A stretch of DNA of 64,000 nt, taken from NCBI RefSeq assembly GCF_000412695.1, contig NC_021499.1:1116001-1180000 (forward strand), given 5' to 3'. The DNA comes from Pseudomonas resinovorans NBRC 106553. GTDB lineage: Bacteria > Pseudomonadota > Gammaproteobacteria > Pseudomonadales > Pseudomonadaceae. The position numbers and the translations under genes are program-made. The notes under the pieces are model-generated. The model was not told the DNA's origin. It made no database searches and saw nothing but the letters and a program-made list of their open reading frames with translations. Below are positions 48,075-62,578 of this stretch, piece by piece. The stretch's first letter is position 1. Each line of letters opens with the position of its first letter.

Positions 48075-48713
48075 ATGTCCCTGACACTCATCATCGGCAA
48101 CAAGAACTACTCGTCCTGGTCGCTGCGCGCCTGGCTGGCCATGGAGCTGACCGGCTCGCCCTACGACGAGGTTCGCGTCCCGCTCTACCAGGCGGACAGC
48201 CACCAGCGCCTGCTGGGCTACTCGCCCACCGCCAAGGTACCGGTGCTGCAGTCCGAAGACGGCACCATCTGGGACTCCCTGGCCATCGCCGAGTACCTTG
48301 CCGAGCGTTTCCCCGAAGCGCATCTCTGGCCCTTCGGCCAGGCCGCCCGTGCCCATGCCCGCACCGTCTGCGCGGAGATGCACAGCGGTTTCGTGCCCCT
48401 GCGCAGCAACATGCCCTTCGACCTCAAGCGCAACCAGCCGCTGGCCGAGGTGCCCGAGGAAGTGGCCGAGGATATCCGCCGCATCTGCGCTCTCTGGGCC
48501 GATTGCCGAGCGCGCTTCGGCCAGGATGGCCCCTACCTGTTCGGCCATGCGAGCATCGCCGACGCCTTCTACGCGCCGGTGGCTTGCCGCCTGCGCAGCT
48601 ATGCCGTGGAGTTGCCGGAAGACGCCGCGGCCTATGTCGACACCATTTACCGGTGGCCTGCCTTCCAGCGTTGGTACCAGGCCGCCTTGCAGGAAACGGA
48701 GATCATTGAATGA
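48075..48713 (+). CDS. Glutathione S-transferase family protein
   Basis: A 212-residue GST-fold protein. N-terminal thioredoxin-like domain LIIGNKNYSSWSLRAWLAMELTG, in which a Ser (SSWS) sits at the usual catalytic site, and the cis-Pro and glutathione loop AKVPVLQSEDGTIWDSLAIAEYLAERFP. C-terminal helical domain ends YRWPAFQRWYQAAL. Substrate unknown. AAGGAG ribosome-binding site before ATG; overlaps the next gene by 4 bases, so the two are probably co-translated. Confidence 0.9.
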   Translation: MSLTLIIGNKNYSSWSLRAWLAMELTGSPYDEVRVPLYQADSHQRLLGYSPTAKVPVLQSEDGTIWDSLAIAEYLAERFPEAHLWPFGQAARAHARTVCAEMHSGFVPLRSNMPFDLKRNQPLAEVPEEVAEDIRRICALWADCRARFGQDGPYLFGHASIADAFYAPVACRLRSYAVELPEDAAAYVDTIYRWPAFQRWYQAALQETEIIE

Positions 48714-49651
48714 AACGAGTGCATGTGGCCGCCGCCGTGATCCGTGGCGCAGACGGCCGTGTCCTGATCGCCAGGCGTCCGGACGACAAGCACCAGGGCG
48801 GCCTCTGGGAGTTTCCCGGCGGCAAGGTGGAGGAGGGCGAGCCCGTACAGGCCGCGCTCTCCCGCGAGCTGGAAGAGGAACTGGGGATTCGCGTCAGTGC
48901 TGCCCGGCCGTTGATCCAGGTCCACCACGACTACCCGGACAAGCACGTGCTGCTGGATGTCTGGGAAGTCTCGTCCTTTGCCGGCGAGCCCCACGGCGCC
49001 GAGGGCCAGCCCCTGGCCTGGGCCTCGTCACGCGAGCTCTCGGGCTACGAGTTCCCGGCCGCCAACAAGCCCATAGTTGCCGCCGCGCGTCTGCCGGACC
49101 GTTACCTCATTACCCCTGACGATCTCGAGCCGCCGGCGCTGCTGGCCGGCCTGAAGTCCGCCCTGGCCAATGGCGTGCGTCTGGTGCAATTGCGTGCACC
49201 ACGCATGTTCGATGCCCAGTACCGCGACCTGGCCGTGGACGTGCAGGGCCTCTGCGCCGGCAAGGCGCAGCTGATGCTCAAGGGACCGTTGGAGTGGCTG
49301 GGCGACTTCCCCGCCGCCGGCTGGCACCTGACCGCCGAGCAACTGCGCAAGTACGCCCCCAATGGCCGTCCGTTCCCCCGTGAACGCTGGCTATCAGCGT
49401 CCTGCCACAGCGTGGAGGAGCTGCAACTGGCGGCGGCCATGGAAGTGGACTTCGTCACCCTCTCGCCGTTGCAGGCCACCCAGACCCACCCCGACGCCCA
49501 GCCCTTGGGATGGGAACGCGCGACGGAACTGCTGCGCGGCTTCAACCAGCCGGCCTACCTGCTGGGCGGGGTTGGCCCGGCCGATGTGGAGCGTGCCTGG
49601 AGCATTGGCGCCCAGGGCGTGGCGGGTATCCGGGCGTTCTGGCCCGAGTAA
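48710..49651 (+). CDS. Nudix hydrolase (MutT) fused to a thiamine-phosphate-synthase-like domain
   Basis: A 313-residue fusion. Residues 1-130 are a MutT domain with an intact Nudix box (GGKVEEGEPVQAALSRELEEELGI), expected to remove 8-oxo-dGTP. Residues about 135-313 form a ThiE/TenI-like TIM barrel (LANGVRLVQLRAPRMFDA, ASCHSVEELQLAAAMEVDFVTLSPLQATQTHP, YLLGGVGPADVERAWSIGAQGVAGIRAFW). The ThiE part lacks the usual pyrimidine-binding residues I would expect, e.g. the GPxFxT(x)TK loop reads SPLQATQTHP. Such fusions are common in pseudomonads; the role of the second half is not established. Confidence 0.9.
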   Translation: MKRVHVAAAVIRGADGRVLIARRPDDKHQGGLWEFPGGKVEEGEPVQAALSRELEEELGIRVSAARPLIQVHHDYPDKHVLLDVWEVSSFAGEPHGAEGQPLAWASSRELSGYEFPAANKPIVAAARLPDRYLITPDDLEPPALLAGLKSALANGVRLVQLRAPRMFDAQYRDLAVDVQGLCAGKAQLMLKGPLEWLGDFPAAGWHLTAEQLRKYAPNGRPFPRERWLSASCHSVEELQLAAAMEVDFVTLSPLQATQTHPDAQPLGWERATELLRGFNQPAYLLGGVGPADVERAWSIGAQGVAGIRAFWPE

Positions 49652-49661
49652 TCTCCAGCGG

Positions 49662-49689
49662 GAGCGAAGCGTTGGGTTTCGCTTCGCTC
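49662..49689. repeat. Palindrome / probable terminator between convergent genes
   Basis: GAGCGAAGCG (49662-49671) and CGCTTCGCTC (49680-49689) with an 8-base loop TTGGGTTT. Adjacent TACACCAACC resembles a repeat type seen widely in Pseudomonas intergenic DNA (from memory). It may end both the Nudix/ThiE and adenosyltransferase transcripts. Confidence 0.6.
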
Positions 49690-49698
49690 TACACCAAC

Positions 49699-50274
49699 CT
49701 ACGGTTTGCTAGCCGCCTGCCAGAGCACCTCTTCTACGCCCTCGCGCCTGGCGATGAGCCGGGCGGCGACGAAGAGCAGGTCGGATAGGCGGTTGAGGTA
49801 GGCGAGGAGTTCCGCGCGCAGGGGCTCTTCGCCGTTCAGCGTCTGCGCCCGGCGTTCGGCGCTGCGGGCTGCGCTTCGGCAGACATGGGCCTGGGCCACG
49901 AGGCGCGAGCCGCCGGGCAGGATGAAGTTCTTCAGCGGCCCGAGCTCGTCGTTCCAGAGGTCGATGGCGGCTTCCAGTCGCTCTATCTCAGGCTGTTCCA
50001 GCACCTGGTATTCCGGCATCGCCAGCTCGCCGCCGAGGTCGAACAGGCGGTGCTGGCAGGGTTCCAGTACCTCGATCACTTCGCCCAGGCCGGGCCATTG
50101 CGGCTGGCCGTCGGCCAACTCCGCCAGCAGCAGGCCGAGCTGGCTGTTCAGCGTGTCCACTTCGCCGATGGCTTCGATCCGTGGGTGGTCCTTCGGTACC
50201 CGGCGGTTGCCGGAAAGCCCGGTCTCGCCCTTGTCGCCGGTGCGGGTGTAGATCTTCGAAAGGCGGTTACCCAT
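49699..50274 (-). CDS. Cob(I)alamin adenosyltransferase, PduO type
   Basis: A 191-residue ATP:corrinoid adenosyltransferase making adenosylcobalamin. N-terminal ATP-binding motif SKIYTRTGDKGETGLSGNRRVPKD and C-terminal VCRSAARSAERRAQTL and YLNRLSDLLFVAARL are diagnostic for the PduO/MMAB group. CAGGAG precedes the ATG. It starts one base after the histidine kinase stop, so the two are one transcript. Confidence 0.93.
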   Translation of the reverse strand: MGNRLSKIYTRTGDKGETGLSGNRRVPKDHPRIEAIGEVDTLNSQLGLLLAELADGQPQWPGLGEVIEVLEPCQHRLFDLGGELAMPEYQVLEQPEIERLEAAIDLWNDELGPLKNFILPGGSRLVAQAHVCRSAARSAERRAQTLNGEEPLRAELLAYLNRLSDLLFVAARLIARREGVEEVLWQAASKP

Positions 50275-50275
50275 T

Positions 50276-52309
<2,034 letters not shown>

Positions 52310-52338
52310 AGCTGGGCTGAGGGCAGGTTAGCGCGGGG

Positions 52339-54209
<1,871 letters not shown>

Positions 54210-54350
54210 GTGGCAGGCTCGCAAGGAGGAGGTGGGATAGAAAATTATGGCGTTATGATATCAAGTTGCAATCAGATTGCCTTGTGGCCCTACCGTTCTG
54301 CCGGTTTCGGACTGCTGGGCACGGCGCCGAAATGCAACGCGTCGCTCGGT

Positions 54351-54356
54351 TATAAT
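54351..54356 (+). promoter_or_regulatory. -10 element of yajQ
   Basis: A consensus TATAAT (in GGTTATAATGG) 78 bases before the yajQ ATG, with no good -35. Located between divergent yajQ and the regulator. Confidence 0.5.
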
Positions 54357-54434
54357 GGGTGCGCATTTTTTACCGTCAAGCCAGGCGCTTTCATATCCGT
54401 GATGCAGATCGCGCCGTCTATCTGGAGGAATCCC

Positions 54435-54914
54435 ATGCCCTCGTTCGACGTGGTGTCCGAACTGGACAAACACGAAGTCACCAACGCTGTCGACAACGCC
54501 ATCAAGGAGCTCGAGCGCCGCTACGACCTGCGCGGAAAGGGCACCTTCGAGTTCAAGGAACTGACCGTCACCCTGACCGCCGATGCCGACTTCCAGCTCG
54601 AGCAGATGATCGAGATTCTCAAGCTGGCCCTGGTCAAGCGCAAGATCGATGTCCAGTGCCTCGAACTCAAGGATTCCTACGCTTCCGGCAAGTTCGTGAA
54701 GCAGGAAGCCGTGCTGCGTGAGGGTATCGACAAGGAACTGGCGAAAAAGATCGTCGCGCACATCAAGGACAGCAAGCTCAAGGTCCAGGCGGCCATCCAG
54801 GGCGAGCAGGTGCGTGTGACCGGCAAGAAGCGTGACGACCTGCAAGAGGCCATCGCCGCCTTGCGTGCCAAGGAATTCGGCATGCCCCTGCAGTTCAACA
54901 ACTTCCGCGACTGA
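54435..54914 (+). CDS. yajQ: YajQ family cyclic-di-GMP-binding protein
   Basis: A 159-residue protein with two ferredoxin-like domains. The sequence [25 protein letters not shown] and the ending [21 protein letters not shown] are typical. Xanthomonas and Pseudomonas homologues bind cyclic di-GMP and act with regulators; E. coli YajQ binds nucleotides. TCTGGAGGAA precedes the ATG. It lies divergent to the degenerate-GGDEF regulator, an interesting neighbour, though the link is inference. Confidence 0.94.
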   Translation: MPSFDVVSELDKHEVTNAVDNAIKELERRYDLRGKGTFEFKELTVTLTADADFQLEQMIEILKLALVKRKIDVQCLELKDSYASGKFVKQEAVLREGIDKELAKKIVAHIKDSKLKVQAAIQGEQVRVTGKKRDDLQEAIAALRAKEFGMPLQFNNFRD

Positions 54915-55030
54915 GCGGAACCTTCGCGACCGATTCGCGTCGCAACCCTAGAGTGTCCTGAACCTTGTTCGCCATGGCTTGTCCATGGCGACCTGGTTTT
55001 GTATTGCCCACGAAGTGCAGGAGAGCATCC

Positions 55031-55855
55031 ATGGAGCTGAACGTCGATCAACTGGTGACGGCATCCGAAACCTGGGGGCCCATCGCCCTGGAATACAGCG
55101 GCAAGCTGTCCCTGGCCCTGGTCACCCTGTTGCTGGGTTGGTGGCTGATCAACCTGCTGACCGGCCGGGTCAGCGCCCTCATGACGCACCGCCGCGTCGA
55201 TCGCACCCTGCAGGGGTTCATCGGCAGCCTGATCAACATCATCCTCAAGGTACTGCTGATGGTCAGCGTGGCCTCGATGATCGGTGTCGAGACTACCTCC
55301 TTCGTCGCCGTCATAGGTGCCGCCGGCCTGGCCATCGGCCTGGCCCTGCAGGGCAGCCTGGCGAACTTCGCCGGTGGTGTGCTGATCCTGCTGTTCCGGC
55401 CCTTCAAGGTCGGCGATTTCATCGAGGCCCAGGGCGTTTCCGGCACCGTGGACCACATCCAGATCTTCCACACCGTGCTGCGCACCGGCGACAACAAGAC
55501 GGTGATCGTGCCCAACGGCAGCCTGTCCAACGGGATCATCACCAACTACTCCAAGCAGGAAAACCGCCAGGTGCTCTACGACGTGAAGGTGGACTACTCC
55601 GCCGACCTGTCCAAGGCGCGCGACGTGCTGCTCAAGCTCGCCCGCGACCCCCGCGTGCACCAGAACCCGGAACCGGTGGTGGTGGTGTCCGCCCTGGGGG
55701 ACACCTCGATCAATCTGTCCCTGCGGCTGTGGACGTCCAACGCCGACTACTGGGGCGTGATCTTCAAGCTCAACGAGCAGCTGCGCGACAGTTTGAGCGC
55801 GGCCGGCGTCGAGCTGGCGCAGCCGCCGCGAATGGTCCAGGTGGTACCGGCCTGA
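55031..55855 (+). CDS. mscS: Small-conductance mechanosensitive channel
   Basis: A 274-residue MscS channel. Three membrane helices (about 28-50, 68-90, 95-127); the pore helix region LAIGLALQGSLANFAGGVLIL has the alternating Ala/Gly pattern. The cytoplasmic beta domain follows, with FKVGDFIEAQGVSGTVDHIQIFHT and IVPNGSLSNGIITN. It opens under membrane tension to release solutes. CAGGAGAG precedes the ATG at 55031. Confidence 0.94.
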   Translation: MELNVDQLVTASETWGPIALEYSGKLSLALVTLLLGWWLINLLTGRVSALMTHRRVDRTLQGFIGSLINIILKVLLMVSVASMIGVETTSFVAVIGAAGLAIGLALQGSLANFAGGVLILLFRPFKVGDFIEAQGVSGTVDHIQIFHTVLRTGDNKTVIVPNGSLSNGIITNYSKQENRQVLYDVKVDYSADLSKARDVLLKLARDPRVHQNPEPVVVVSALGDTSINLSLRLWTSNADYWGVIFKLNEQLRDSLSAAGVELAQPPRMVQVVPA

Positions 55856-55871
55856 GTCCCGACTGCGCCAT

Positions 55872-55901
55872 GAAAAAGGCCGGCATATGCCGGCCTTTTT
55901 C
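55872..55901 (+). terminator. Terminator between mscS and ampG
   Basis: A perfect palindrome GAAAAAGGCCGGCAT / ATGCCGGCCTTTTTC (55872-55901), bidirectional. Confidence 0.9.
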
Positions 55902-55915
55902 ATGTCCGTGGGAAA

Positions 55916-57658
55916 TCAGGGCTGCTCGGTGGAACCGTTGGGCGCGGTCGGCGCGCTGGGCGAGCCGTTCTCCTTGGGTTGCTGGCGGTCGCGTCCCCAC
56001 TGGATGGCGATCAGCAGCAGGGTCGGGATGCCCAGCAGGGCGGTGAGCAGGAAGAAGTTGTGGTAGCCCAGGCTCTCTACCATCACCCCCGAGTAACCGC
56101 CGATCAGCCGTGGCAGCAACAGCATGATGGAGCTGAGCAGGGCGTACTGGGTGGCCGAGAACTTGAGGTTGGTCAGGCTCGAGAGGTAGGCGACGAAGGC
56201 CGAGGTGGCCAACCCTGCGCTGAAGTTGTCGCAGGAGATGGTCAGGATCAGCATGTTCAGGTGCGCGCCCATGTCGCTCAGGGCCACGAACATCAGGTTG
56301 GTGGCCGCCGAGCTGACGCCGCCGATGAAGAGGATCGGCAGGATGCCGAAGCGCACGATGAGCAGGCCGCCGGCGCCGGCGCCGAGCAGGGTCATCACCA
56401 GACCGAACAGCTTGCTGACGCTGGCGATCTGTTCCTTGGAAAAACCCTGGTCGATGTAGAAGACGTTGGCCATCACGCCCATCACCGTGTCCGACATCCG
56501 GTAGGTGGCGATCAGGCCCAGCAGCAGCAGCGCTTGCCAGCGGTAGCGCTGGACGAACTCGTTGATGGGGGTCAGCACCGGCGCCATCAGCAGGCGGCCG
56601 GCGGCGGAGAAGCAGGCCAGGGTGATCAGCAGGAACAGGGTGCCGCGTGGCCAGGCGCCGGAGGAGAAGGCCTTCACGGCGGCGGCGATGGTCACCAGGA
56701 TCACGATCAGCACGATGATCGACACCGTCTGGTGGACGAAGTCGAAGTTCGGCATCACCTTGCCCCGCGCGGCCACCAGTAGCTGACGACGCTGCTGGCT
56801 GAGCAGCTCGCGCACCGGCAGGATCTGGCGCATGCCCCAGGGCGACAGGCAGGTGATCAGGAACAGGGCGTAGAGCGCGGCGCGCGGCCAGGCGCGATCG
56901 AGCAGGCCGGTGATCATCGCCGGCAGGGAGATCAGCATCACCAGCAGGATAAGCACCGACGACAGCTGGTGCTTGAGCTTGAAGCGTGAGCTGTTGCTCT
57001 GGATCGGCAGGTCCACCTTGGGTTCGCGCATCCACAGGCTGGTGATCAGCCCCGGCAGCATGAGCAGGGCGAACAACAGGTAGGTGCTGGCCCAGGCGCC
57101 GTACTCGTAGACTTGGGTGGTGGAACCGAACCACTCGGCGAAATACAGCGCGCCGGCGGTGGCCAGCAGCGCCGAGACCCGGTAGCCGGTCATGTAGCTC
57201 GCGGCCAGCGCGGCCTGGCGGCTGTCTTCGGCGATTTCCAGGCGGTAGGCGTCGATGGCGATGTCCTGGGTGGCCGAGGCGAAGGCAACCAGTACCGCCA
57301 GGGCGATCAGCCAGGTGAGGTTGGTCTGCGGGTCGCACAGCGCCATGCCCACCAGGCCAATGCCGACCGCGGCCTGGGACAGCACCAGCCAGGAGCGGCG
57401 GCGGCCGAGGCGGCCCAGGAAGGGCAGGCGCCACTGGTCGAGCAGCGGCGACCAGATCCATTTGAAGGCATAGGCCAGGCCGATCAGGCTGGCGAAGCCG
57501 ATGGTCTCGCGGGAAACCCCGGCTTCGCGGAGCCAGACTGAAAGGGTGGAGAACACCAGCATGTAGGGCAGGCCGGCGGCGAAACCCAGCAGGAGCAGCG
57601 AGAGAGTAGCCGGCGAGGCATAGGCGGCAATAGCGGCGCGCCAGGAACTATGGGGCAT
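55916..57658 (-). CDS. ampG: Muropeptide permease AmpG
   Basis: A 580-residue major-facilitator transporter with about 14 hydrophobic segments, longer than E. coli AmpG (491) but like P. aeruginosa AmpG. Typical: GFAAGLPYMLVFSTLSVWLREAGVSRETIGF and AFASATQDIAIDAYRLEI. It imports anhydro-muropeptides released by transglycosylases such as MltB; their cytosolic level controls AmpR-dependent beta-lactamase where ampC is present. Ends in a Ser/Pro/Gln-rich tail. Minus strand, convergent with mscS. Confidence 0.94.
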   Translation of the reverse strand: MPHSSWRAAIAAYASPATLSLLLLGFAAGLPYMLVFSTLSVWLREAGVSRETIGFASLIGLAYAFKWIWSPLLDQWRLPFLGRLGRRRSWLVLSQAAVGIGLVGMALCDPQTNLTWLIALAVLVAFASATQDIAIDAYRLEIAEDSRQAALAASYMTGYRVSALLATAGALYFAEWFGSTTQVYEYGAWASTYLLFALLMLPGLITSLWMREPKVDLPIQSNSSRFKLKHQLSSVLILLVMLISLPAMITGLLDRAWPRAALYALFLITCLSPWGMRQILPVRELLSQQRRQLLVAARGKVMPNFDFVHQTVSIIVLIVILVTIAAAVKAFSSGAWPRGTLFLLITLACFSAAGRLLMAPVLTPINEFVQRYRWQALLLLGLIATYRMSDTVMGVMANVFYIDQGFSKEQIASVSKLFGLVMTLLGAGAGGLLIVRFGILPILFIGGVSSAATNLMFVALSDMGAHLNMLILTISCDNFSAGLATSAFVAYLSSLTNLKFSATQYALLSSIMLLLPRLIGGYSGVMVESLGYHNFFLLTALLGIPTLLLIAIQWGRDRQQPKENGSPSAPTAPNGSTEQP

Positions 57659-57745
57659 TAGCGGTGCGGTCCGAAAGGCGTGGTGCTGGACATGGGGCTG
57701 CTCGCGGCGTCCGGGAAAGGGGCAGGAAACAGGGCAGGGCGCACT

Positions 57746-58132
57746 CTAACCCTTGGGCGGCATGGGAAGCCAGCCGTGCCGACGCATGTCCACCTTGTCG
57801 TTCAGGATACTGACACCTTCCGCGCGCAAACGTGCCCGCTGCTCGTTGCCCGATGGCGTGCCCACGGCCAGGCTGAAACGCCCGCCGGAGCCCAGTACCC
57901 GATGCCAGGGCAGCAGGGTGCCGCTCGGCAGCTGGCTCAGGGTCCGCCCGACCCAGCGGGCGGCGCGGCCCAGGCCCGCCAACTCGGCGAGCTGGCCATA
58001 GGTCACCACCTTGCCCTCCGGTACCTGGCCGAGGGTCAGGTAGAGCGCCTCGCGACGGATGTCCGGGCTTGCTGTCGGCAAGTCCGCCCATGCATGCTCT
58101 CGCGCTTCTTCTTTCTTTTGCTTGCCGACCAT
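57746..58132 (-). CDS. Alkyltransferase-like protein (MGMT family, Trp instead of active Cys)
   Basis: A 128-residue DNA-binding protein of the O6-alkylguanine-DNA alkyltransferase family. The active motif PCHR reads PWHR (LLPWHRVLGSGGRF), so it cannot accept alkyl groups; such ATL proteins bind O6-alkylguanine and recruit nucleotide-excision repair. Helix-turn-helix KVVTYGQLAELAGLGRAARWVGRTLSQ is clear. The start ATG (minus strand 58132-58130) has GGAG five bases upstream and overlaps the divergent gene's ATG. Confidence 0.9.
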   Translation of the reverse strand: MVGKQKKEEAREHAWADLPTASPDIRREALYLTLGQVPEGKVVTYGQLAELAGLGRAARWVGRTLSQLPSGTLLPWHRVLGSGGRFSLAVGTPSGNEQRARLRAEGVSILNDKVDMRRHGWLPMPPKG

Positions 58133-58133
58133 G
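58130..58133. other. Overlapping divergent start codons
   Basis: The four bases CATG contain the minus-strand ATG of the alkyltransferase-like gene (58132-58130) and the plus-strand ATG of the DUF481 gene (58131-58133). Each gene's leader would therefore lie within the other's coding region. Confidence 0.6.
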
Positions 58134-59129
58134 CTGCTCCGTAGCCTATTTACCCTGCTCGCGTATCTGGCCTGTGCGCCGCTGCTGGCCGATACCCTCT
58201 GGTTGAACAACGGCGATCGCCTGACGGGCGAGATCATTCTGCTCGACGGCGGCAAGCTGGCGCTGAAGACCAAGTATGCCGGCCAGGTGCTGATCAACTG
58301 GAAGGATATCGACACCCTGCGCACGGATAAACCGCTGCTGATCAAGCGCGAGGGCCTGGACAGCCAGCATAGCCAGAGCCTGGAGGCGGCGGGCAAGGGC
58401 ATGGTGCGCTTGCACAACGGTACGAGCGAAATCGTGCCGCTGGCCAGCATCCGGCAGATGGTGCCGCCGCGGCCGATGCTCAGGGACCGCATCTGGGAGG
58501 GCAACCTCGACGCCAAGCTGGACCTGGAGCGCAACGAGAACAAGACGGACGAGTGGAAGCTCAAGGGCGACACCCGCGTCGAACACGGGCGCTGGCGCCA
58601 CGTACTGAGCGGCGAGCTGGAGAAGGAGAGCAAGAACGGCGCGCGGACCGAGGACAACTGGGAGATGGAGTACGACCTCGACCGCTTCTTCACCGAGCAC
58701 TGGTTCGTTCGCGGCAGCCATGAGCGGCAAGTCGACGACTTCCAGTTCGTCGAGCGCCAGCGCTCCTATGGCCTGGGCCCGGGCTATCGCTTCTGGGACA
58801 GCGAGCTGGGGCGCTTCGACCTGATCACCCAGTTCAGTCGCTTCCAGCTGGAAAGCGACGACGGCGACCTGGACTTCAATGCCTATTCCTTCGAATGGGA
58901 CTTCAAGCGATTGCTCTCCGGCACCCGCTTCGAAATCTATTCCAAGGCGCAGGTGCAGGTCCCGCAGATCAGCGAGATCGACTACGTGCTCGACAGCGAA
59001 TTCGGCCTGCGCTACCGCATCAACGGCTGGGCCAGGCTATCGCTGCTCTATGAGCTGGACCAGTTGCGCGGGCTCGGCCAGACCTCTTCCGACCGGCACT
59101 ATCTGTTGGGTGTGGGTATCGGCTGGTAG
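58131..59129 (+). CDS. DUF481 (YdiY-like) outer-membrane protein, copy 1
   Basis: A 332-residue secreted protein. Signal peptide MLLRSLFTLLAYLACAPLLA, mature start DTLWLNNGDRLTGEIILLDGG (a beta-rich N-terminal domain, about 20-110), then a YdiY-like beta barrel with alternating hydrophobic strands, ending in Trp (LLGVGIGW), the outer-membrane assembly signature. Function unknown. It is a tandem paralog of the next gene; the two share motifs WLxNGDRLTG, GRWRHxxSGE, LGxGPGYxFWDxELG and the terminal GW. No ribosome-binding site is evident before the ATG. Confidence 0.85.
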   Translation: MLLRSLFTLLAYLACAPLLADTLWLNNGDRLTGEIILLDGGKLALKTKYAGQVLINWKDIDTLRTDKPLLIKREGLDSQHSQSLEAAGKGMVRLHNGTSEIVPLASIRQMVPPRPMLRDRIWEGNLDAKLDLERNENKTDEWKLKGDTRVEHGRWRHVLSGELEKESKNGARTEDNWEMEYDLDRFFTEHWFVRGSHERQVDDFQFVERQRSYGLGPGYRFWDSELGRFDLITQFSRFQLESDDGDLDFNAYSFEWDFKRLLSGTRFEIYSKAQVQVPQISEIDYVLDSEFGLRYRINGWARLSLLYELDQLRGLGQTSSDRHYLLGVGIGW

Positions 59130-59259
59130 GGCATTCGGGCGGGGCACGCCCATCGCTTTTTCGGAACTCGCAGGGGAAGGGCCGGTCAGTCCTTGCTCTG
59201 CTGTCGGTCATGAGGATAATGCCCGGCTTTTTCGAAAATCCGAGCAAAGAAGTCGCTTT

Positions 59260-60264
59260 ATGTTGTCCCGATCCCTGCTCTGCGCGGCGCTTGTCGCCGC
59301 ATCCTCCGCCGCTTTCGCCGACACCGTCTGGCTGAAGAACGGCGACCGTCTCACCGGTACCATCCGCGTCTTCGATGGCGGCAAGCTGGTCCTGGAGACC
59401 GACTACGGCGGCACCATCCCCCTGGACTGGAAGAAGGTCGCCACCCTGGAAAGCGATCGCGAACTGCTGATCAAGCAGGACGACCTCCACGGCGAGCGCG
59501 CCAAGTCCCTGCATCGCGCCGAAGACGGCAAGGTGATCCTGGCCAACGGCGAGGCACCCAAGGAGGTCGAACTCGCCAGCATCGAGCAGATCATGAAGCC
59601 CAAGCCGCTGGTGGAAGACCTGACCTGGACGGGCAACATCGACGTCTCCCTGGACTACAAGCGCGCCGAAAAGGACACCGACGACTACGACGTCGACTTC
59701 CGGACCCGGGCCCGCCATGGCCGCTGGCGGCACAACGCCTCGGGCGAGTACAACCGCGAATTCACCGACGATGTGAAGACCTCGGAGAACTGGGAAACCG
59801 AGTACGCCCTCGATCGCTTCATCACCGACAAGTTCTTCTGGCAGGGCCGCGGCGAGTACAAGCGCGACAAGCTCGGCGACATCGAGCGCCAGCGCACCCT
59901 GGGTACCGGTCCCGGTTACCAGTTCTGGGACGACGAGCTGGGCGCCTTCTCCCTGGCGGGGCTGGTCAACCGCACCGACTACCGCTTCGCCACGGGCAAC
60001 AAGGAAGGCTTCTACTCCCTCAGCACCAAGTGGGACTACAACCGCTACCTGGTGGGCAAGACCGTGGAGCTGTTCACCAATGGCGAAGTTGGCCGCCCGC
60101 TGGACAACACCGCCGACTACTCGCTGGATGCCGAACTGGGCCTGCGCTACAAGCTCACCGACTGGGCCTCGCTCAACATGAAGGCGGAAAAAGACCTGGT
60201 CAGCGGCGCCGAGGGCGAGATCGACGAAACCCGCTACACCGTCGGCTTCGGCGTAGGCTGGTAA
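59260..60264 (+). CDS. DUF481 (YdiY-like) outer-membrane protein, copy 2
   Basis: A 334-residue paralog of the preceding gene. Signal peptide MLSRSLLCAALVAASSAAFA, N-terminal domain from DTVWLKNGDRLTGTIRVFDGG, a barrel of acidic/basic alternating strands (GRWRHNASGEYNREFTDD) and terminal GFGVGW. By eye, roughly 40% of residues match copy 1 throughout, so this is an old tandem duplication. A possible promoter TTGCTC-16-GATAAT lies at 59193-59220. Function unknown. Confidence 0.87.
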   Translation: MLSRSLLCAALVAASSAAFADTVWLKNGDRLTGTIRVFDGGKLVLETDYGGTIPLDWKKVATLESDRELLIKQDDLHGERAKSLHRAEDGKVILANGEAPKEVELASIEQIMKPKPLVEDLTWTGNIDVSLDYKRAEKDTDDYDVDFRTRARHGRWRHNASGEYNREFTDDVKTSENWETEYALDRFITDKFFWQGRGEYKRDKLGDIERQRTLGTGPGYQFWDDELGAFSLAGLVNRTDYRFATGNKEGFYSLSTKWDYNRYLVGKTVELFTNGEVGRPLDNTADYSLDAELGLRYKLTDWASLNMKAEKDLVSGAEGEIDETRYTVGFGVGW

Positions 60265-60347
60265 CGGCCTGTCTAGCCGCCGCCTCAGGGTGGCGGCCTT
60301 ACACCCAGGCGCCATTCCCGTACATCCGGTCCGCTTTCCCTTGCTGG

Positions 60348-60385
60348 TGTAAACTTAAAAGTCCAATATGGAAAAATAGTTTACA
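60348..60385. promoter_or_regulatory. Inverted repeat upstream of dauB, candidate DauR operator
   Basis: TGTAAACT (60348-60355) and AGTTTACA (60378-60385), 22-base AT-rich spacer, 23 bases before the dauB ATG. Perfect 8-bp symmetry in an AT-rich block is unlike the surroundings. Binding by DauR is inference from position. Confidence 0.55.
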
Positions 60386-60407
60386 TCCAGCCTCTGGGAG
60401 CGCCCCG

Positions 60408-62499
<2,092 letters not shown>

Positions 62500-62578
62500 C
62501 GGCGCGGGCGCTTTGCGCCACACTCGCTGCGCCGGGCCCCGCGCCCGGCGCCGATCTTCCCGCTCCAGGAGCCGCTCC

